Source of the DNA: Treponema sp.
GTDB taxonomy: Bacteria; Spirochaetota; Spirochaetia; Treponematales; Treponemataceae
DNA: 64,000 nucleotides
Assembly: GCA_016287815.1 (NCBI GenBank)
Contig: JAEEWW010000002.1
Coordinates: 18,234-82,233, forward strand
Direction: 5' to 3'
Under the pieces are notes generated by a model. It made no database searches. It had not been told where the DNA came from and saw nothing but the letters and a program-made list of their open reading frames with translations. Below, one piece after another: positions 40,680 through 50,856 of this stretch. Positions within the stretch are counted from its first letter, which is position 1. Each line of letters starts with the position of its first letter. The position numbers were made by a program, and so were the translations under genes.

Positions 40680-42608
40680 TTAAATCTGGTGGAAAACAAC
40701 TGCCAGGTTTACAATGTCAATTTTGCCGACGGTTACGGTAATTTCTTCGTTTAAGGCAACTTCTTTTGCAGGCGCCATAAGAGTTTCCTGTGCAATTTCA
40801 GGAATAAGGAAAACAGCCTGCTTGCCTTTCTTTTCTACACAAACAGCTTTTCCCTGCCATTCAGGATTCTGCAAAAGATAAACGAGTGTCCAGTGCATGT
40901 TGCTGTTCCGCTCAGCTTTTTTACATGCAGAAAAAGCCGCGTCGCCTGCGCTGATTCGCTCAAGCATTGTATCTTTGTCTAAAAGTTCACGGCCGGCTAA
41001 AAAGGCGCGCAGCTGCTGGTGTGCAACAAGGTCACTGTAGCGGCGCAACGGGCTTGTAACCTGAGAATACATGCTTATTCCAAGACCTGCATGAGGAGCA
41101 GGGGTTATGCCTACGCTTCGTTTTCTCATGCAGCGGCGTAACCTGTACTGTCCTGCAAGAGCTTCCGGCAAATCGGAAGGAATATCAGGTTTTTCCTGAC
41201 TTACATAAGGGAAGGCTATATTGTTTTTGAATGCAAACTTTGCAGATCCTTCGCCTGCTAAAAGCATTGCTTCGCGAACGACTTCGTTGCTTTCAAGCAT
41301 CTGCTCCGGTGTAATGCTTACTTTTTTTGTTTCTTTATCAACGCTTATGTGAACTTCCGGCAGCGAAATTGAAACAGCGCCTGCATTTGTCCTTCTTGCA
41401 GCGTTTCTGCGTGCAATTTCAAAAAGAGGCTTTAATTCAGGACTTTCCTTTAATTCTTCTGCTTTTTTATAGGAAAGCCGTTTTACTTCGACAAGAGTTT
41501 TTAAAACCGTACAGTCTTTTATGGAACCGTTTTCATCAAATTCTATTTTAAAAGAAAGGGCACGGCTAATTTCTGAAAGTCCAAGTGCATAATCAGCAAG
41601 AGAAGATTCTGAAAGCATGCGGCTTGCACCTTCCGGAATGTAAAGAGTTGCTCCACGGGAACGTGCGTTTTTGTCTATTGAACTGTCCGGCAAAACCGTG
41701 GAAGCAGGGTCTGCAATATGTACCCAAAGATATTTTCCGTCCCAGGCAATTGCATCATCCGGGTCGGTAGAAAATTCGCTGTCTATTGCATAAGAAATGC
41801 CGGGCACTTTATAGCGTTCTTCTTCAGGCGGACAGGAAAGTCCTTCGCTTGCAGACTGCATGGAAAGTCCCCAGCGTACAGGATAAGGGTTTCTTGTAAC
41901 TTCCCAGATTCCTGTTTCTAAAAGAATTTTGTGTGCGTTTTCCGGGGTCTGGGCAATTTTTGCATCCTGCAATGTTTTTGATTTATCAGTTTTGCCAAGT
42001 GCAAGAGCTTCTACATCAACCATGAATTTTGCATCTTCCGGCAGATTAAGTTTTTTCTGTTTCAGGCGTTTTAAGAATTCTTCGCGGATTGCACCGGCTT
42101 TTTCTTTTTCTTCGGATTTTTTCTTTAATTCTTCTATGGATTCAAGTGAGCGGGGGATAAAAACAATGTTTCCCTGCTTGAACTCTTCTTCGTCTAATGA
42201 AAATTCAAGGCAGCCTGTTAAAACCGAATACAAAAGCCAGAGTTTGTCCGCCTGAACTGAAGAATCAATTAAATCAATTAAATCCTTAAAGGAAACTGGA
42301 GCACCCGCGGTTTCGTCGTCAGAAAGCAAAAGCTCGTGGGTTTCTTTTATCTGGGCTTTCAGGCCTGCTAAAGTTGAGCCGTCACTAAGTATTTTTTCTG
42401 TTGCTTCAAGTACATTTTGAATGGAAGTCACTTTGTCGGATAAAAGTACAATATCCTTACTTCGCACTTTCTGCGTTGCGTACTGGGCTTTTTTGCCTGT
42501 GCTGGTAGCCGGTACAGAACAGTATTCGATTACGAATTTTTCCCCTTCAATTTCTGTAACTACGGCAGGCTGTTTTTTATAAAGTACAAGTGAATTCTTT
42601 CCAATCAT
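40680..42608 (-). CDS. RNB-domain (RNase II/R-like) exoribonuclease
   Basis: YAIDSEFSTDPDDAIAWDG, YSQVTSPLRRYSDLVAHQQL. Confidence 0.85.
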   Translation of the reverse strand: MIGKNSLVLYKKQPAVVTEIEGEKFVIEYCSVPATSTGKKAQYATQKVRSKDIVLLSDKVTSIQNVLEATEKILSDGSTLAGLKAQIKETHELLLSDDETAGAPVSFKDLIDLIDSSVQADKLWLLYSVLTGCLEFSLDEEEFKQGNIVFIPRSLESIEELKKKSEEKEKAGAIREEFLKRLKQKKLNLPEDAKFMVDVEALALGKTDKSKTLQDAKIAQTPENAHKILLETGIWEVTRNPYPVRWGLSMQSASEGLSCPPEEERYKVPGISYAIDSEFSTDPDDAIAWDGKYLWVHIADPASTVLPDSSIDKNARSRGATLYIPEGASRMLSESSLADYALGLSEISRALSFKIEFDENGSIKDCTVLKTLVEVKRLSYKKAEELKESPELKPLFEIARRNAARRTNAGAVSISLPEVHISVDKETKKVSITPEQMLESNEVVREAMLLAGEGSAKFAFKNNIAFPYVSQEKPDIPSDLPEALAGQYRLRRCMRKRSVGITPAPHAGLGISMYSQVTSPLRRYSDLVAHQQLRAFLAGRELLDKDTMLERISAGDAAFSACKKAERNSNMHWTLVYLLQNPEWQGKAVCVEKKGKQAVFLIPEIAQETLMAPAKEVALNEEITVTVGKIDIVNLAVVFHQI

Positions 42609-42645
42609 AGGCGAATAATAGCTTTAAACTTATGGCTTTTTCAAT

Positions 42646-42718
42646 ATGCCGCGGCTTCCTGTGTCATGCTGACGAAAGACAGCATCTCCTGTCCTGGTTG
42701 TGTCCAATAACGCGGCAT
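42646..42718. repeat. Nested palindromic element
   Basis: Outer ATGCCGCG/CGCGGCAT enclosing ATGCTG acgaaaga CAGCAT. Confidence 0.7.
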
Positions 42719-42918
42719 GTCCACGACTATTTAATACGGCGTTTCAAACTACAGAACGCTTTGTCTAATTTTAAGCAGGTGTATTGAAACTGAATGCCTG
42801 ATTCTTTATAATAGAAGTAATCGGCTTTTTTCTGAAAGCTGAGGTTATTTGTGTAAAAGAAGGTTTTTTAAGTGATGAATCTAAAAAGCCTGATGAAATT
42901 ATACCTTTAGGGGGGCAT

Positions 42919-43152
42919 ATGACAATTATAGAAATGCTGGGACAGAGTGCTATTCTTACTGTTCTCGGTATCGGTGTTGTGTTCTTTTTCCTGATAGTCA
43001 TGATTATTTGTATGAATATTCTGCACGCAGTTCTTCATGCATTAAAACTTGATGAAGAAAAGAAAGAAGTTGTTCAGAACCAGGTACAGCCTGCAGGTTC
43101 AAATGGTTCAGTTATAGCTGCAATTGCTGCGGCTCTTCATGATAAGCAATAA
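42919..43152 (+). CDS. Sodium pump decarboxylase gamma subunit (OadG family)
   Basis: Small single-TM protein directly upstream of the OadA ORF (GIGVVFFFLIVMIICMNILHAV). Confidence 0.7.
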   Translation: MTIIEMLGQSAILTVLGIGVVFFFLIVMIICMNILHAVLHALKLDEEKKEVVQNQVQPAGSNGSVIAAIAAALHDKQ

Positions 43153-43169
43153 TTTACAGGAGAGAATAA

Positions 43170-45215
43170 ATGGCTAACAAAGTTCAGATTTCAGAACTGG
43201 TATTGCGCGATGCTCACCAGTCACTTCATGCAACACGCATGACAACAGCAGATATGCTTCCAATCGCTTCAAAGCTCGATAAAATCGGTTATTTTGCAGC
43301 AGAAGCCTGGGGTGGAGCAACTTATGACAGTTGTATCCGCTTCTTGAACGAAGATCCGTGGGAACGCCTTCGCAAACTTCATGCAGCTATGCCGAATACA
43401 AAACTTATGATGCTTCTTCGTGGTCAGAACCTTTTAGGTTATCGCCACTACGCAGATGATGTTGTTGATAAGTTTGTTGAATATGCTGCAAAGAACGGAA
43501 TTGATGTTTTCCGTATTTTCGATGCCTGCAACGACCCGCGCAACCTTGAACGTGCTACAAAAGCTGCTAAAAAAACCGGCAAACATGTTCAGATGGCTAT
43601 TTCTTATGCCGTAACCCCATATCACACAATTGAAAAATATGCAGACCTTGCAAAAACTTATGCAGACTTTGGTGCAGATTCAATCTGTATTAAAGATATG
43701 TCTGGTTTGCTTAAACCATATGCTGCTTATGATTTGGTAAAAGCAATCAAAGCAAAAGTTGACCTTCCTGTAGAAATTCATACACATGCTACAACAGGTC
43801 TTTCTGTTGCAACATTGCTCAAATCTGCTGAAGCAGGTGCAGATATTCTTGATACAGCTATTTCTTCAATGGCTATGGGAACTTCTCATTCTCCAACAGA
43901 AACAGTTGTAGAAATGCTCAAAGGCACAGAATATGATACAGGCCTTGATATTTCTGCCCTTCTTGAAATTGCAGCTTACTTCCGCGAAGTTCGCAAACAC
44001 TATGCTTCCCTTGAATCAAAATTCCTTGGAGCTGATACACGTATCCTTAAATCACAGGTTCCGGGCGGTATGCTTTCTAACCTTGAAAGCCAGCTTAAAC
44101 AGCAGGGTGCTGCAGACAAGATGGATGACGTTCTTAAAGAACTTGAAGGAGTTCACAAGGATGTTGGTTATGTTCCTCTTGTTACACCAACTTCTCAGAT
44201 TGTTGGTACACAGGCAGTATTCAATGTATTGTTCGGCCGCTATGAACGTATGACAGGAGAATTCTGTGACCTTCTTACAGGTAAATACGGCAAACTTCCT
44301 GCTGAACCAAACAAAGACCTTGTTAAAAAAGCTCTTGAACAGAACAAGATGGAAGAAGCTATTACCTGCCGTCCTGCAGACAAGATTGCTCCGGAATGGG
44401 ACAAAATGGTTGCAGAAGCAAAAGAAAACGGCGGTAACGGTTCTGTAGAAGATGTTCTTACATATGCTATGTTCCCGAAAGTTGCAAAGAACTTCTTTGA
44501 AACACGTGCAAACGGTCCTGTTAATGCTGAAGAAAAATTCGGAATCAAAGAAGCTCCAAAGGCAGCTGCTAACGGCGCTTATACAGTTACAGTTAACGGA
44601 CAGGCTTATCAGGTTACAACAAACGGTTCTAACATCACTGTTGATGGAACTGCTTACAATGTAACATTCGGTGCAGCAGGTTCAGCTCCTGCAGCTGCTC
44701 CGGCTGCAACTGTTTCTGGCGGAGAAGATATTAAGGCTCCTGTTGCAGGTACATTGCTCAAACACGTTGTTCCGGCTGGTTCAAAAGTAACAAAAGGCCA
44801 GACAATCATCATGGTTGAATCTATGAAGATGGAACTTGAAGTTAAAGCTCCTTGCGACGGAACAGTAAATTACACAGTACAGCCTGGTACACAGATTACA
44901 GCCGGTATGGTACTTGGTAACATCGGCGGTGTTGTACAGGCAGCTCCAGTTGCAGCCGCTCCGGCAGCTCCTGCCGCTGCTCCGGCACCTGCAGCTTCAG
45001 CAGGCGGTAAGGCTGTAAATGCTCCTGTTGCAGGTACATTGCTTAAATATGTAGTTGCAGAAGGTGCTTCAGTTAAAGCTGATACAACAATCATTATGAT
45101 TGAATCAATGAAGATGGAACTTGAAATTAAGGCAGGAGCTGCCGGTTCAGTTCACTTTATCGTACCAACAGGAACTCAGGTAAATGCCGGACAGGCAGTT
45201 GCTGAAATTAAATAG
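43170..45215 (+). CDS. oadA: Oxaloacetate decarboxylase alpha subunit with two biotinyl domains
   Basis: [33 protein letters not shown]-like [15 protein letters not shown], two copies of ESMKMELE. Confidence 0.93.
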   Translation: MANKVQISELVLRDAHQSLHATRMTTADMLPIASKLDKIGYFAAEAWGGATYDSCIRFLNEDPWERLRKLHAAMPNTKLMMLLRGQNLLGYRHYADDVVDKFVEYAAKNGIDVFRIFDACNDPRNLERATKAAKKTGKHVQMAISYAVTPYHTIEKYADLAKTYADFGADSICIKDMSGLLKPYAAYDLVKAIKAKVDLPVEIHTHATTGLSVATLLKSAEAGADILDTAISSMAMGTSHSPTETVVEMLKGTEYDTGLDISALLEIAAYFREVRKHYASLESKFLGADTRILKSQVPGGMLSNLESQLKQQGAADKMDDVLKELEGVHKDVGYVPLVTPTSQIVGTQAVFNVLFGRYERMTGEFCDLLTGKYGKLPAEPNKDLVKKALEQNKMEEAITCRPADKIAPEWDKMVAEAKENGGNGSVEDVLTYAMFPKVAKNFFETRANGPVNAEEKFGIKEAPKAAANGAYTVTVNGQAYQVTTNGSNITVDGTAYNVTFGAAGSAPAAAPAATVSGGEDIKAPVAGTLLKHVVPAGSKVTKGQTIIMVESMKMELEVKAPCDGTVNYTVQPGTQITAGMVLGNIGGVVQAAPVAAAPAAPAAAPAPAASAGGKAVNAPVAGTLLKYVVAEGASVKADTTIIMIESMKMELEIKAGAAGSVHFIVPTGTQVNAGQAVAEIK

Positions 45216-45225
45216 GAATATACTG

Positions 45226-46638
45226 ATGAATAGTTTGACAAACAAAAAAGGTACACAGGTTATGAAGGCCTGTCTGGTTCTTTTTGGAATTTCATTGGCT
45301 TTGTCTTTTGCAGGAACTGTCTTTGCTGCTGATTCAAATAGTCAGAGTGGAGTAGGTTCAAAAATTATCAAAGGCTCAGAAAATATCCCGGATGTTTCTG
45401 TTTCTAAGTTTTTGAAAAATATCGGTAAAAGTACCGGTATTTACAAAATCATTCATACAGAAACACCTGAAGAAGTAGCTCAGGCAAAGGCAGATGAAGA
45501 AGCAAAACTTGCTGCAGAAGCTTATGACCCGTTTGCAGGAATTATTGTTCCTGGCTGGCAGAAGCTTTTGATGATGGCTGTAGGTTTCCTCATCGTTTAC
45601 CTTGCCGTTGTAAAAGGTTTTGAACCTCTTCTTCTTATTCCGATTGGATTCGGTACAATTCTTGTAAACGTTCCTGGCGCCGGCATGGCCGATGCTCCTC
45701 ACGGAATGCTTCATATTATCTACAGCGCAGGTGTAGGAAACGAATTCTTCCCTATGCTTATCTTTATGGGAATCGGTGCAATGACAGACTTTGGTCCGCT
45801 TATTGCTAATCCGAAAACTGCATTGCTCGGCGGTGCTGCTCAGTTTGGTGTATTCTTTACATTGTTCGGTGTAGCACTTATGAACTTCATCCCTGGCGTT
45901 GACTACAACCTTAAACAGGCTTGTGCAATCGCAATCATCGGTGGTGCAGACGGTCCGACATCCATCTACGTTTCTGGTAAGCTTGCTCCGGAATTGATGG
46001 CTGTTATCGCTGTTGCAGCATATTCTTACATGGCTCTTGTACCGATGATTCAGCCTCCGATTATGAAGGCTCTTACAACTAAGAAAGAAAGAGCAATCAA
46101 AATGGCACAGGCTCGTCCTGTTTCTCAGATTGAAAAGACATTGTTCCCGTTGCTTTTGATTGTAATTACAGCATTGCTTTTACCGCCTGCAGCTCCTCTT
46201 ATCGGTATGCTTGCATTCGGTAACTTTGTAAAACAGTGCGGAGTTGTACAGCGTCTTTCCAAGACAATGGAAAACGAATTGATGAACATTGTTTCAATTC
46301 TTCTTTCTTTGGGCGTAGGTTCACAGATGACTCCGGAAAAGATTATCAACATGAACTCAATTGGTATCATCATCCTTGGTCTTGTAGCATTTGCCGTTGC
46401 AACAGCTTCAGGTCTTATGATGGCTAAGTTCATGAACCTTTTCCTTAAAGAAAAAATCAATCCGCTTATTGGTTCAGCAGGTGTTTCTGCCGTTCCAATG
46501 GCTGCCCGTGTTTCAAACAAGGTTGGTCAGGAATACGATCCTATGAACTTCCTTTTGATGCACGCTATGGGTCCGAATGTTTCAGGTGTTATCGGAACTG
46601 CAATTGCAGCCGGTGTATTCATCGCAACATTCGGTTAA
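45226..46638 (+). CDS. oadB: Sodium ion-translocating decarboxylase beta subunit
   Basis: [47 protein letters not shown]; likely ATG at 45226. Confidence 0.92.
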   Translation: MNSLTNKKGTQVMKACLVLFGISLALSFAGTVFAADSNSQSGVGSKIIKGSENIPDVSVSKFLKNIGKSTGIYKIIHTETPEEVAQAKADEEAKLAAEAYDPFAGIIVPGWQKLLMMAVGFLIVYLAVVKGFEPLLLIPIGFGTILVNVPGAGMADAPHGMLHIIYSAGVGNEFFPMLIFMGIGAMTDFGPLIANPKTALLGGAAQFGVFFTLFGVALMNFIPGVDYNLKQACAIAIIGGADGPTSIYVSGKLAPELMAVIAVAAYSYMALVPMIQPPIMKALTTKKERAIKMAQARPVSQIEKTLFPLLLIVITALLLPPAAPLIGMLAFGNFVKQCGVVQRLSKTMENELMNIVSILLSLGVGSQMTPEKIINMNSIGIIILGLVAFAVATASGLMMAKFMNLFLKEKINPLIGSAGVSAVPMAARVSNKVGQEYDPMNFLLMHAMGPNVSGVIGTAIAAGVFIATFG

Positions 46639-46669
46639 TTTCCGATTGAAAATGGTTTTCAATCGGAAA
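46639..46669 (+). other. Perfect hairpin immediately after the oadB stop codon
   Basis: TTTCCGATTGAAAA tgg TTTTCAATCGGAAA, 14-bp stem. Confidence 0.85.
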
Positions 46670-46670
46670 A

Positions 46671-46715
46671 ACGGCTGAGTCAAGGCTTTAAGCGAAGCGT
46701 GCCTTTACCAGCCGT
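46671..46715 (+). repeat. 45-nt hairpin element, copy A
   Basis: ACGGCTGAGTCAAGGCTTTAAGCGAAGCGTGCCTTTACCAGCCGT; 39/45 identical to the complement of 58825-58869. Confidence 0.9.
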
Positions 46716-46738
46716 ATAAGCCGCAGCCAAATAAAAAG

Positions 46739-46770
46739 AGACTGCCCGTTGGTTGGGCAGTCTTTTTTTT
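46739..46770 (+). terminator. Intrinsic terminator after oadB
   Basis: AGACTGCCC gttggtt GGGCAGTCT followed by a T run. Confidence 0.92.
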
Positions 46771-46778
46771 GTCTTGGC

Positions 46779-48896
46779 TTATAAAAAGTAAGTTTTCATC
46801 AGACCTTTTCCCTTTACATCGATTTCAGCGCTTTCGCTGTACTGTAAAGATTTTTCCGTCTGGGCTTTTGTAGATTCTGTAACATGGATTCTCATAGGAA
46901 TTCCTGTGCTTTCCATACGGCTTGCCATGTTTACTGTATCGCCCCAGATATCATAAATAAACTTTGTTTTTCCAATTACACCTGCAACGAGCGGACCGGA
47001 GTTGATTCCGAGCCTGATTTGAAGTTTTATAGGAGAACTGGTGTTGAAAGAATTAACATCGTCTAAAAGCCCTTGTGCAAACTTGAGCATTTTTTCAGCT
47101 CCGCCATTTTCTTTTCGTTGTGAAAGGCCGGTTGCAGCCATGTAAGCATCTCCAATTGTTTTGATTTTTTCAATTCCTTCGCGGTTAGCCCGGTCGTCAA
47201 ACATAGAAAAGATTTTGTTCAGCATGGTAACAACTTCTTTTGCACGCATTTCTCCGCTGACTTTTGTAAAGCCTACAATGTCTGTAAAAAGAACGGTAAC
47301 GTTCGGATATTCTTTGGCTATTGTGCTTTTTGGATTTGCCGTAAGTTCTTTTGCAATTTCTTTAGGAAGAATATTTAATAAAAGTCTTTCTGAACGGCTT
47401 TTTTCTGCTGCAAGCTGTTTTGTTCGTTCCTTTACGGTGTTTTCAAGTTTTCTGTTTTCTTCTTCAATATGAATAAGCTTCCCTTCGAAAAGCATGATTG
47501 TCGTTGAAATAATGAAGATTACAAAAAGCAGTCCGAGGAAAACATCAAAAAGAGCATTTGTGAGCGGCTTTAAAATGCAGGAATAGGTGAACAAGATTTT
47601 TTGTGAAAGCGGATCATAGTTATGCGGCGTATACATGATGCAGCCAAAGCCAAGTGTTTTTAGCGGTGTTATAGTATAAAAGTTTTCTCCGTGAATGTTT
47701 TCTTTGTCACCTTCATGCGGTTTTTTTACATTCAGTTTTCCGTCTGAAAGTGTGAAAGTTCCGTTCCATGGCCCCGGGTCTACAGAGCAGTTTTCTTTCG
47801 GAACTAGAATTGAAAAATTCCAGTCAGTGATGATTGTGCTTCTCATGTTGTTAAAAATAACGCCGTCGTACTGAGCTCCGGTTCTGTCAGGATCTGCTTC
47901 GTCTACCCAGTGTTTTTCTGCATTTCGTGCAAAGGTTACGCAAACAGATTTTGTAGAATCGTTTTCTGTATAAGGCTTTTCAAGTGCTAAAGTTTTTTCC
48001 GGAAGAGTAATGCCTTTAATTGAAACGATTAAAAGAACTAAAATGATTCCGCCTAAGCTTACAGAAAGAGTCTGCCAGAAATGATTTCTTTTAACCCGTT
48101 TTCGATTTTCAGGAGCTGAAATAATTGCTTTATAAACCGGACTTATAATTGTCTCTGAGCGGTCTCCTGAATAAAACTCAAGTTCCATTAATTTAATCGA
48201 AGAAAAGAAAAGGTGCAGGGCTCCAAGCCCGAGCGAAACATTCAGCCAGGAAAATCCGTATTCAAGAAGAATCAAAATTATGCCGCTTAATGGAAGGAAA
48301 AAATAAATCAAAAGGGAAATAAACACATTTTTTGAAAGTTTCTTTCGGTTTTGAAGAAGCATTGTAAGAGTTATAAGAGTTGGTAAAAGTCCTAAGCCAA
48401 CGCTCAACGGATAAAACGTACTTCTGTGGTAAATATTATTTTCATCAAAATAATAGAAAAGATTTGTAAACTGGCTCACTATAGTAAGCAGAATTCCTGT
48501 TATGCAGAAAAAGAAGACTATAAAAAGCTGGACAGGTATTCCTTCTTTTAAGGCAGATTTTGGTTTAGAAAGAAGAGTAAAACTTAATCGGCTCTGCTTT
48601 ATGAATTCACATGTATAGAAACAAAAGAAAAAGGTTGCAGAAAAATTGCAGATAAAAACTAAAAAATTGGAAAGACGCACCATGTACCAGCCTGTGTGGC
48701 TGGTGTTTCCGCGGTAGTAATAGGCAAGGGCATCAAAAAGCAGCAGAAAGCCTGTAAAGAATTCAATAAAAATGAGAGTCCTTCTTCCGTTTTGCTTTAT
48801 ATTGTGACCTGAAAACAAAAATATTCCTGTCTGGAAGCAAAAGAAAAAAAGGAAAAAAAGTGAAGAAATACTGATAACTCTTGTAAGTTCTGTCAT
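46779..48896 (-). CDS. Membrane class III adenylate/guanylate cyclase
   Basis: Multi-TM N-terminus, then NVTVLFTDIVGFTKVSGEM, IKTIGDAYMAATGL, KFIYDIWGDTVNMASRMESTG. Confidence 0.93.
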   Translation of the reverse strand: MTELTRVISISSLFFLFFFCFQTGIFLFSGHNIKQNGRRTLIFIEFFTGFLLLFDALAYYYRGNTSHTGWYMVRLSNFLVFICNFSATFFFCFYTCEFIKQSRLSFTLLSKPKSALKEGIPVQLFIVFFFCITGILLTIVSQFTNLFYYFDENNIYHRSTFYPLSVGLGLLPTLITLTMLLQNRKKLSKNVFISLLIYFFLPLSGIILILLEYGFSWLNVSLGLGALHLFFSSIKLMELEFYSGDRSETIISPVYKAIISAPENRKRVKRNHFWQTLSVSLGGIILVLLIVSIKGITLPEKTLALEKPYTENDSTKSVCVTFARNAEKHWVDEADPDRTGAQYDGVIFNNMRSTIITDWNFSILVPKENCSVDPGPWNGTFTLSDGKLNVKKPHEGDKENIHGENFYTITPLKTLGFGCIMYTPHNYDPLSQKILFTYSCILKPLTNALFDVFLGLLFVIFIISTTIMLFEGKLIHIEEENRKLENTVKERTKQLAAEKSRSERLLLNILPKEIAKELTANPKSTIAKEYPNVTVLFTDIVGFTKVSGEMRAKEVVTMLNKIFSMFDDRANREGIEKIKTIGDAYMAATGLSQRKENGGAEKMLKFAQGLLDDVNSFNTSSPIKLQIRLGINSGPLVAGVIGKTKFIYDIWGDTVNMASRMESTGIPMRIHVTESTKAQTEKSLQYSESAEIDVKGKGLMKTYFL

Positions 48897-49133
48897 TTAA
48901 TAGTTTCCCTGGAAAAGTGGTTATATTTAATATGATAGCACTGAAAAGAAAATTTACATAACTAAACTTTCCTTTACACATACTTCAAAATTCAAAAAAT
49001 ACTAAAGTTTTTGTGTTTCTCTATAGAATATCATTTTTATATATGATATATTCATTTTGTGCATAAATATGCAAAAACGATGTAAAAATCAATTATAAAT
49101 CATAAGATTTTTTCATTGATTTTGGAGGTATAA

Positions 49134-50153
49134 ATGAAAAAAGCAAGTTTAATAATCGCAGCTGCATGTGCAGCAATGTCGGTATTTGCTGCCGGACAGA
49201 AAGAAGTTGCTTATCCGCAGAAAGCAATTACTATGATTATTCCTTATGGAGCAGGCGGTACAACTGATATTCACGGTCGTCAGTTTGCCATTCAGCTGCA
49301 GAAGCAGCTTGGAAAGCCTGTTACAGTTGTAAATCAGGGTGGAGCTTCGGGTTCAAAAGGCTGTAAATCAGTTCTTGATGCAGCTCCGGACGGATACACA
49401 GTTTTGTTTACAGCAGAATCTTTGGGAACTCAGCGTGTTGTTGGTCTTTCAGAAATGAGCTATGATGATTTTGCTCCGATTATGGCTGTTACAAACGATC
49501 CTAAAGTTATCGTTGTCGGAAAAGATTCAAAATATAACAAACTTCAGGACTTACTCGATGATATGAAAGCTAATCCTGGAAAAATCAAGATGTCTTACAC
49601 AGGTCCTGGCGGATCTGGACACGTTCAGGCTTTGATTATGGAAAAGCTTGGTTATAAGGCTGCCCTTACAGCCTATACAGGTGGAGCTGACTGTCTTCTG
49701 GCTGTAATGTCAAAGCAGGTTGATTTTACTAATTCTAACTATTCTACAATCGTTGGCTATCTTAAAAGCGGAGACTTAAAAGTTCTTGCCGTTTCAGGTT
49801 CTACACGTCTTCCTGCAAATCCGGATGTTCCAACCTTTGGCGAAGTTGATAAAAATGCCGTTCCTTACATGAAAAACGCATTTACACCGCTTAACTTCCT
49901 TGTTTCAAAAGATGTTCCGGCAGATGTTCAGAAAATCTTACGTGATGCAGCTCTTAAAGCCGTAAAAGATCCTGAATGGGTAAAATTTGTAAACGATAAC
50001 TGCTCAGAAAAGCTTTACGAAGCTTATCCGAAGATTGAAGATATTAAAAAATACTACAAAGACTGGGAATCAATGGTAAGCTGGATGCTTTATGATGCAG
50101 GCGTTGCCAAGTATTCTCCTGAAAAATTCGGTATTGCAAAACCTGCAAACTAA
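49134..50153 (+). CDS. tctC: Tripartite tricarboxylate transporter substrate-binding protein
   Basis: Signal peptide, YPQKAITMIIPYGAGGTTDIHGR, VNQGGASGSKG. Confidence 0.9.
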   Translation: MKKASLIIAAACAAMSVFAAGQKEVAYPQKAITMIIPYGAGGTTDIHGRQFAIQLQKQLGKPVTVVNQGGASGSKGCKSVLDAAPDGYTVLFTAESLGTQRVVGLSEMSYDDFAPIMAVTNDPKVIVVGKDSKYNKLQDLLDDMKANPGKIKMSYTGPGGSGHVQALIMEKLGYKAALTAYTGGADCLLAVMSKQVDFTNSNYSTIVGYLKSGDLKVLAVSGSTRLPANPDVPTFGEVDKNAVPYMKNAFTPLNFLVSKDVPADVQKILRDAALKAVKDPEWVKFVNDNCSEKLYEAYPKIEDIKKYYKDWESMVSWMLYDAGVAKYSPEKFGIAKPAN

Positions 50154-50278
50154 TGCCGTAAATTAAGCTGTCGTCATGTGATTATGTTGCCCATGTGCGG
50201 CAGCTATGCTCACATGTCGACTAATCATTTTTTTGCCGTTTAATTATAATCATTAAAAATAAAGGGTTAAAAATTATT

Positions 50279-50749
50279 ATGAAAAATATTGTTAAAGAAG
50301 GAATTTTCTTTTTTATCTGCGGAATTGCACTTCTTGCTTATTCATTGATTAATCATTATTCAACAACTATTGCATGGAGTTTATCTCCTTATCTTTTTCC
50401 GCTGGTTGTTTCTTTATTTTTTATTGTTTTATCCTGTACTTTATTTTTCAGTGCCTTTTCATCTGGTACAAAAAAATCAGGCACTGCCGAAAAATCTTCT
50501 TCCGGCACTTCTGCTGCCGGTTCTTCTAAGATTTTATGGAAACCTGTTCTGATTTTTATTGCCGCTGTTTCTGTATACTATGTGATAATGCCGTTTATCG
50601 GCTTTATTGCTTCAAATATAATTCTTCTTGCTTTTCTTTTTGTTTTGCTCGGCGAAAGAGTATGGTGGAAAATCCTTTGCCTTTCTGCAGTAACGACTTT
50701 AGTAATTTATTATTTTTTCCATACATTCCTTCATGTAATGCTTCCGTAA
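50279..50749 (+). CDS. tctB: Tripartite tricarboxylate transporter small permease (TctB-like)
   Basis: 156 aa, four hydrophobic helices, between tctC and tctA. Confidence 0.8.
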   Translation: MKNIVKEGIFFFICGIALLAYSLINHYSTTIAWSLSPYLFPLVVSLFFIVLSCTLFFSAFSSGTKKSGTAEKSSSGTSAAGSSKILWKPVLIFIAAVSVYYVIMPFIGFIASNIILLAFLFVLLGERVWWKILCLSAVTTLVIYYFFHTFLHVMLP

Positions 50750-50856
50750 CAATGTGCTCGTTGCAGGCAAAGAGAGCGCTATGAGCAATATGAGCAATGT
50801 GCGGTTTGGCAAATTGCAAGGCTTAGTAAAAAGGCATTTTAACAAGGCAGGTTTTT

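Noticed and set aside
41929-42255. 108-aa plus-strand ORF
   Set aside because: Antisense to the RNB exoribonuclease; no independent evidence.
44870-45094. Ala-rich minus-strand ORF
   Set aside because: Shadow of the biotinyl-domain Ala/Pro linker of oadA.
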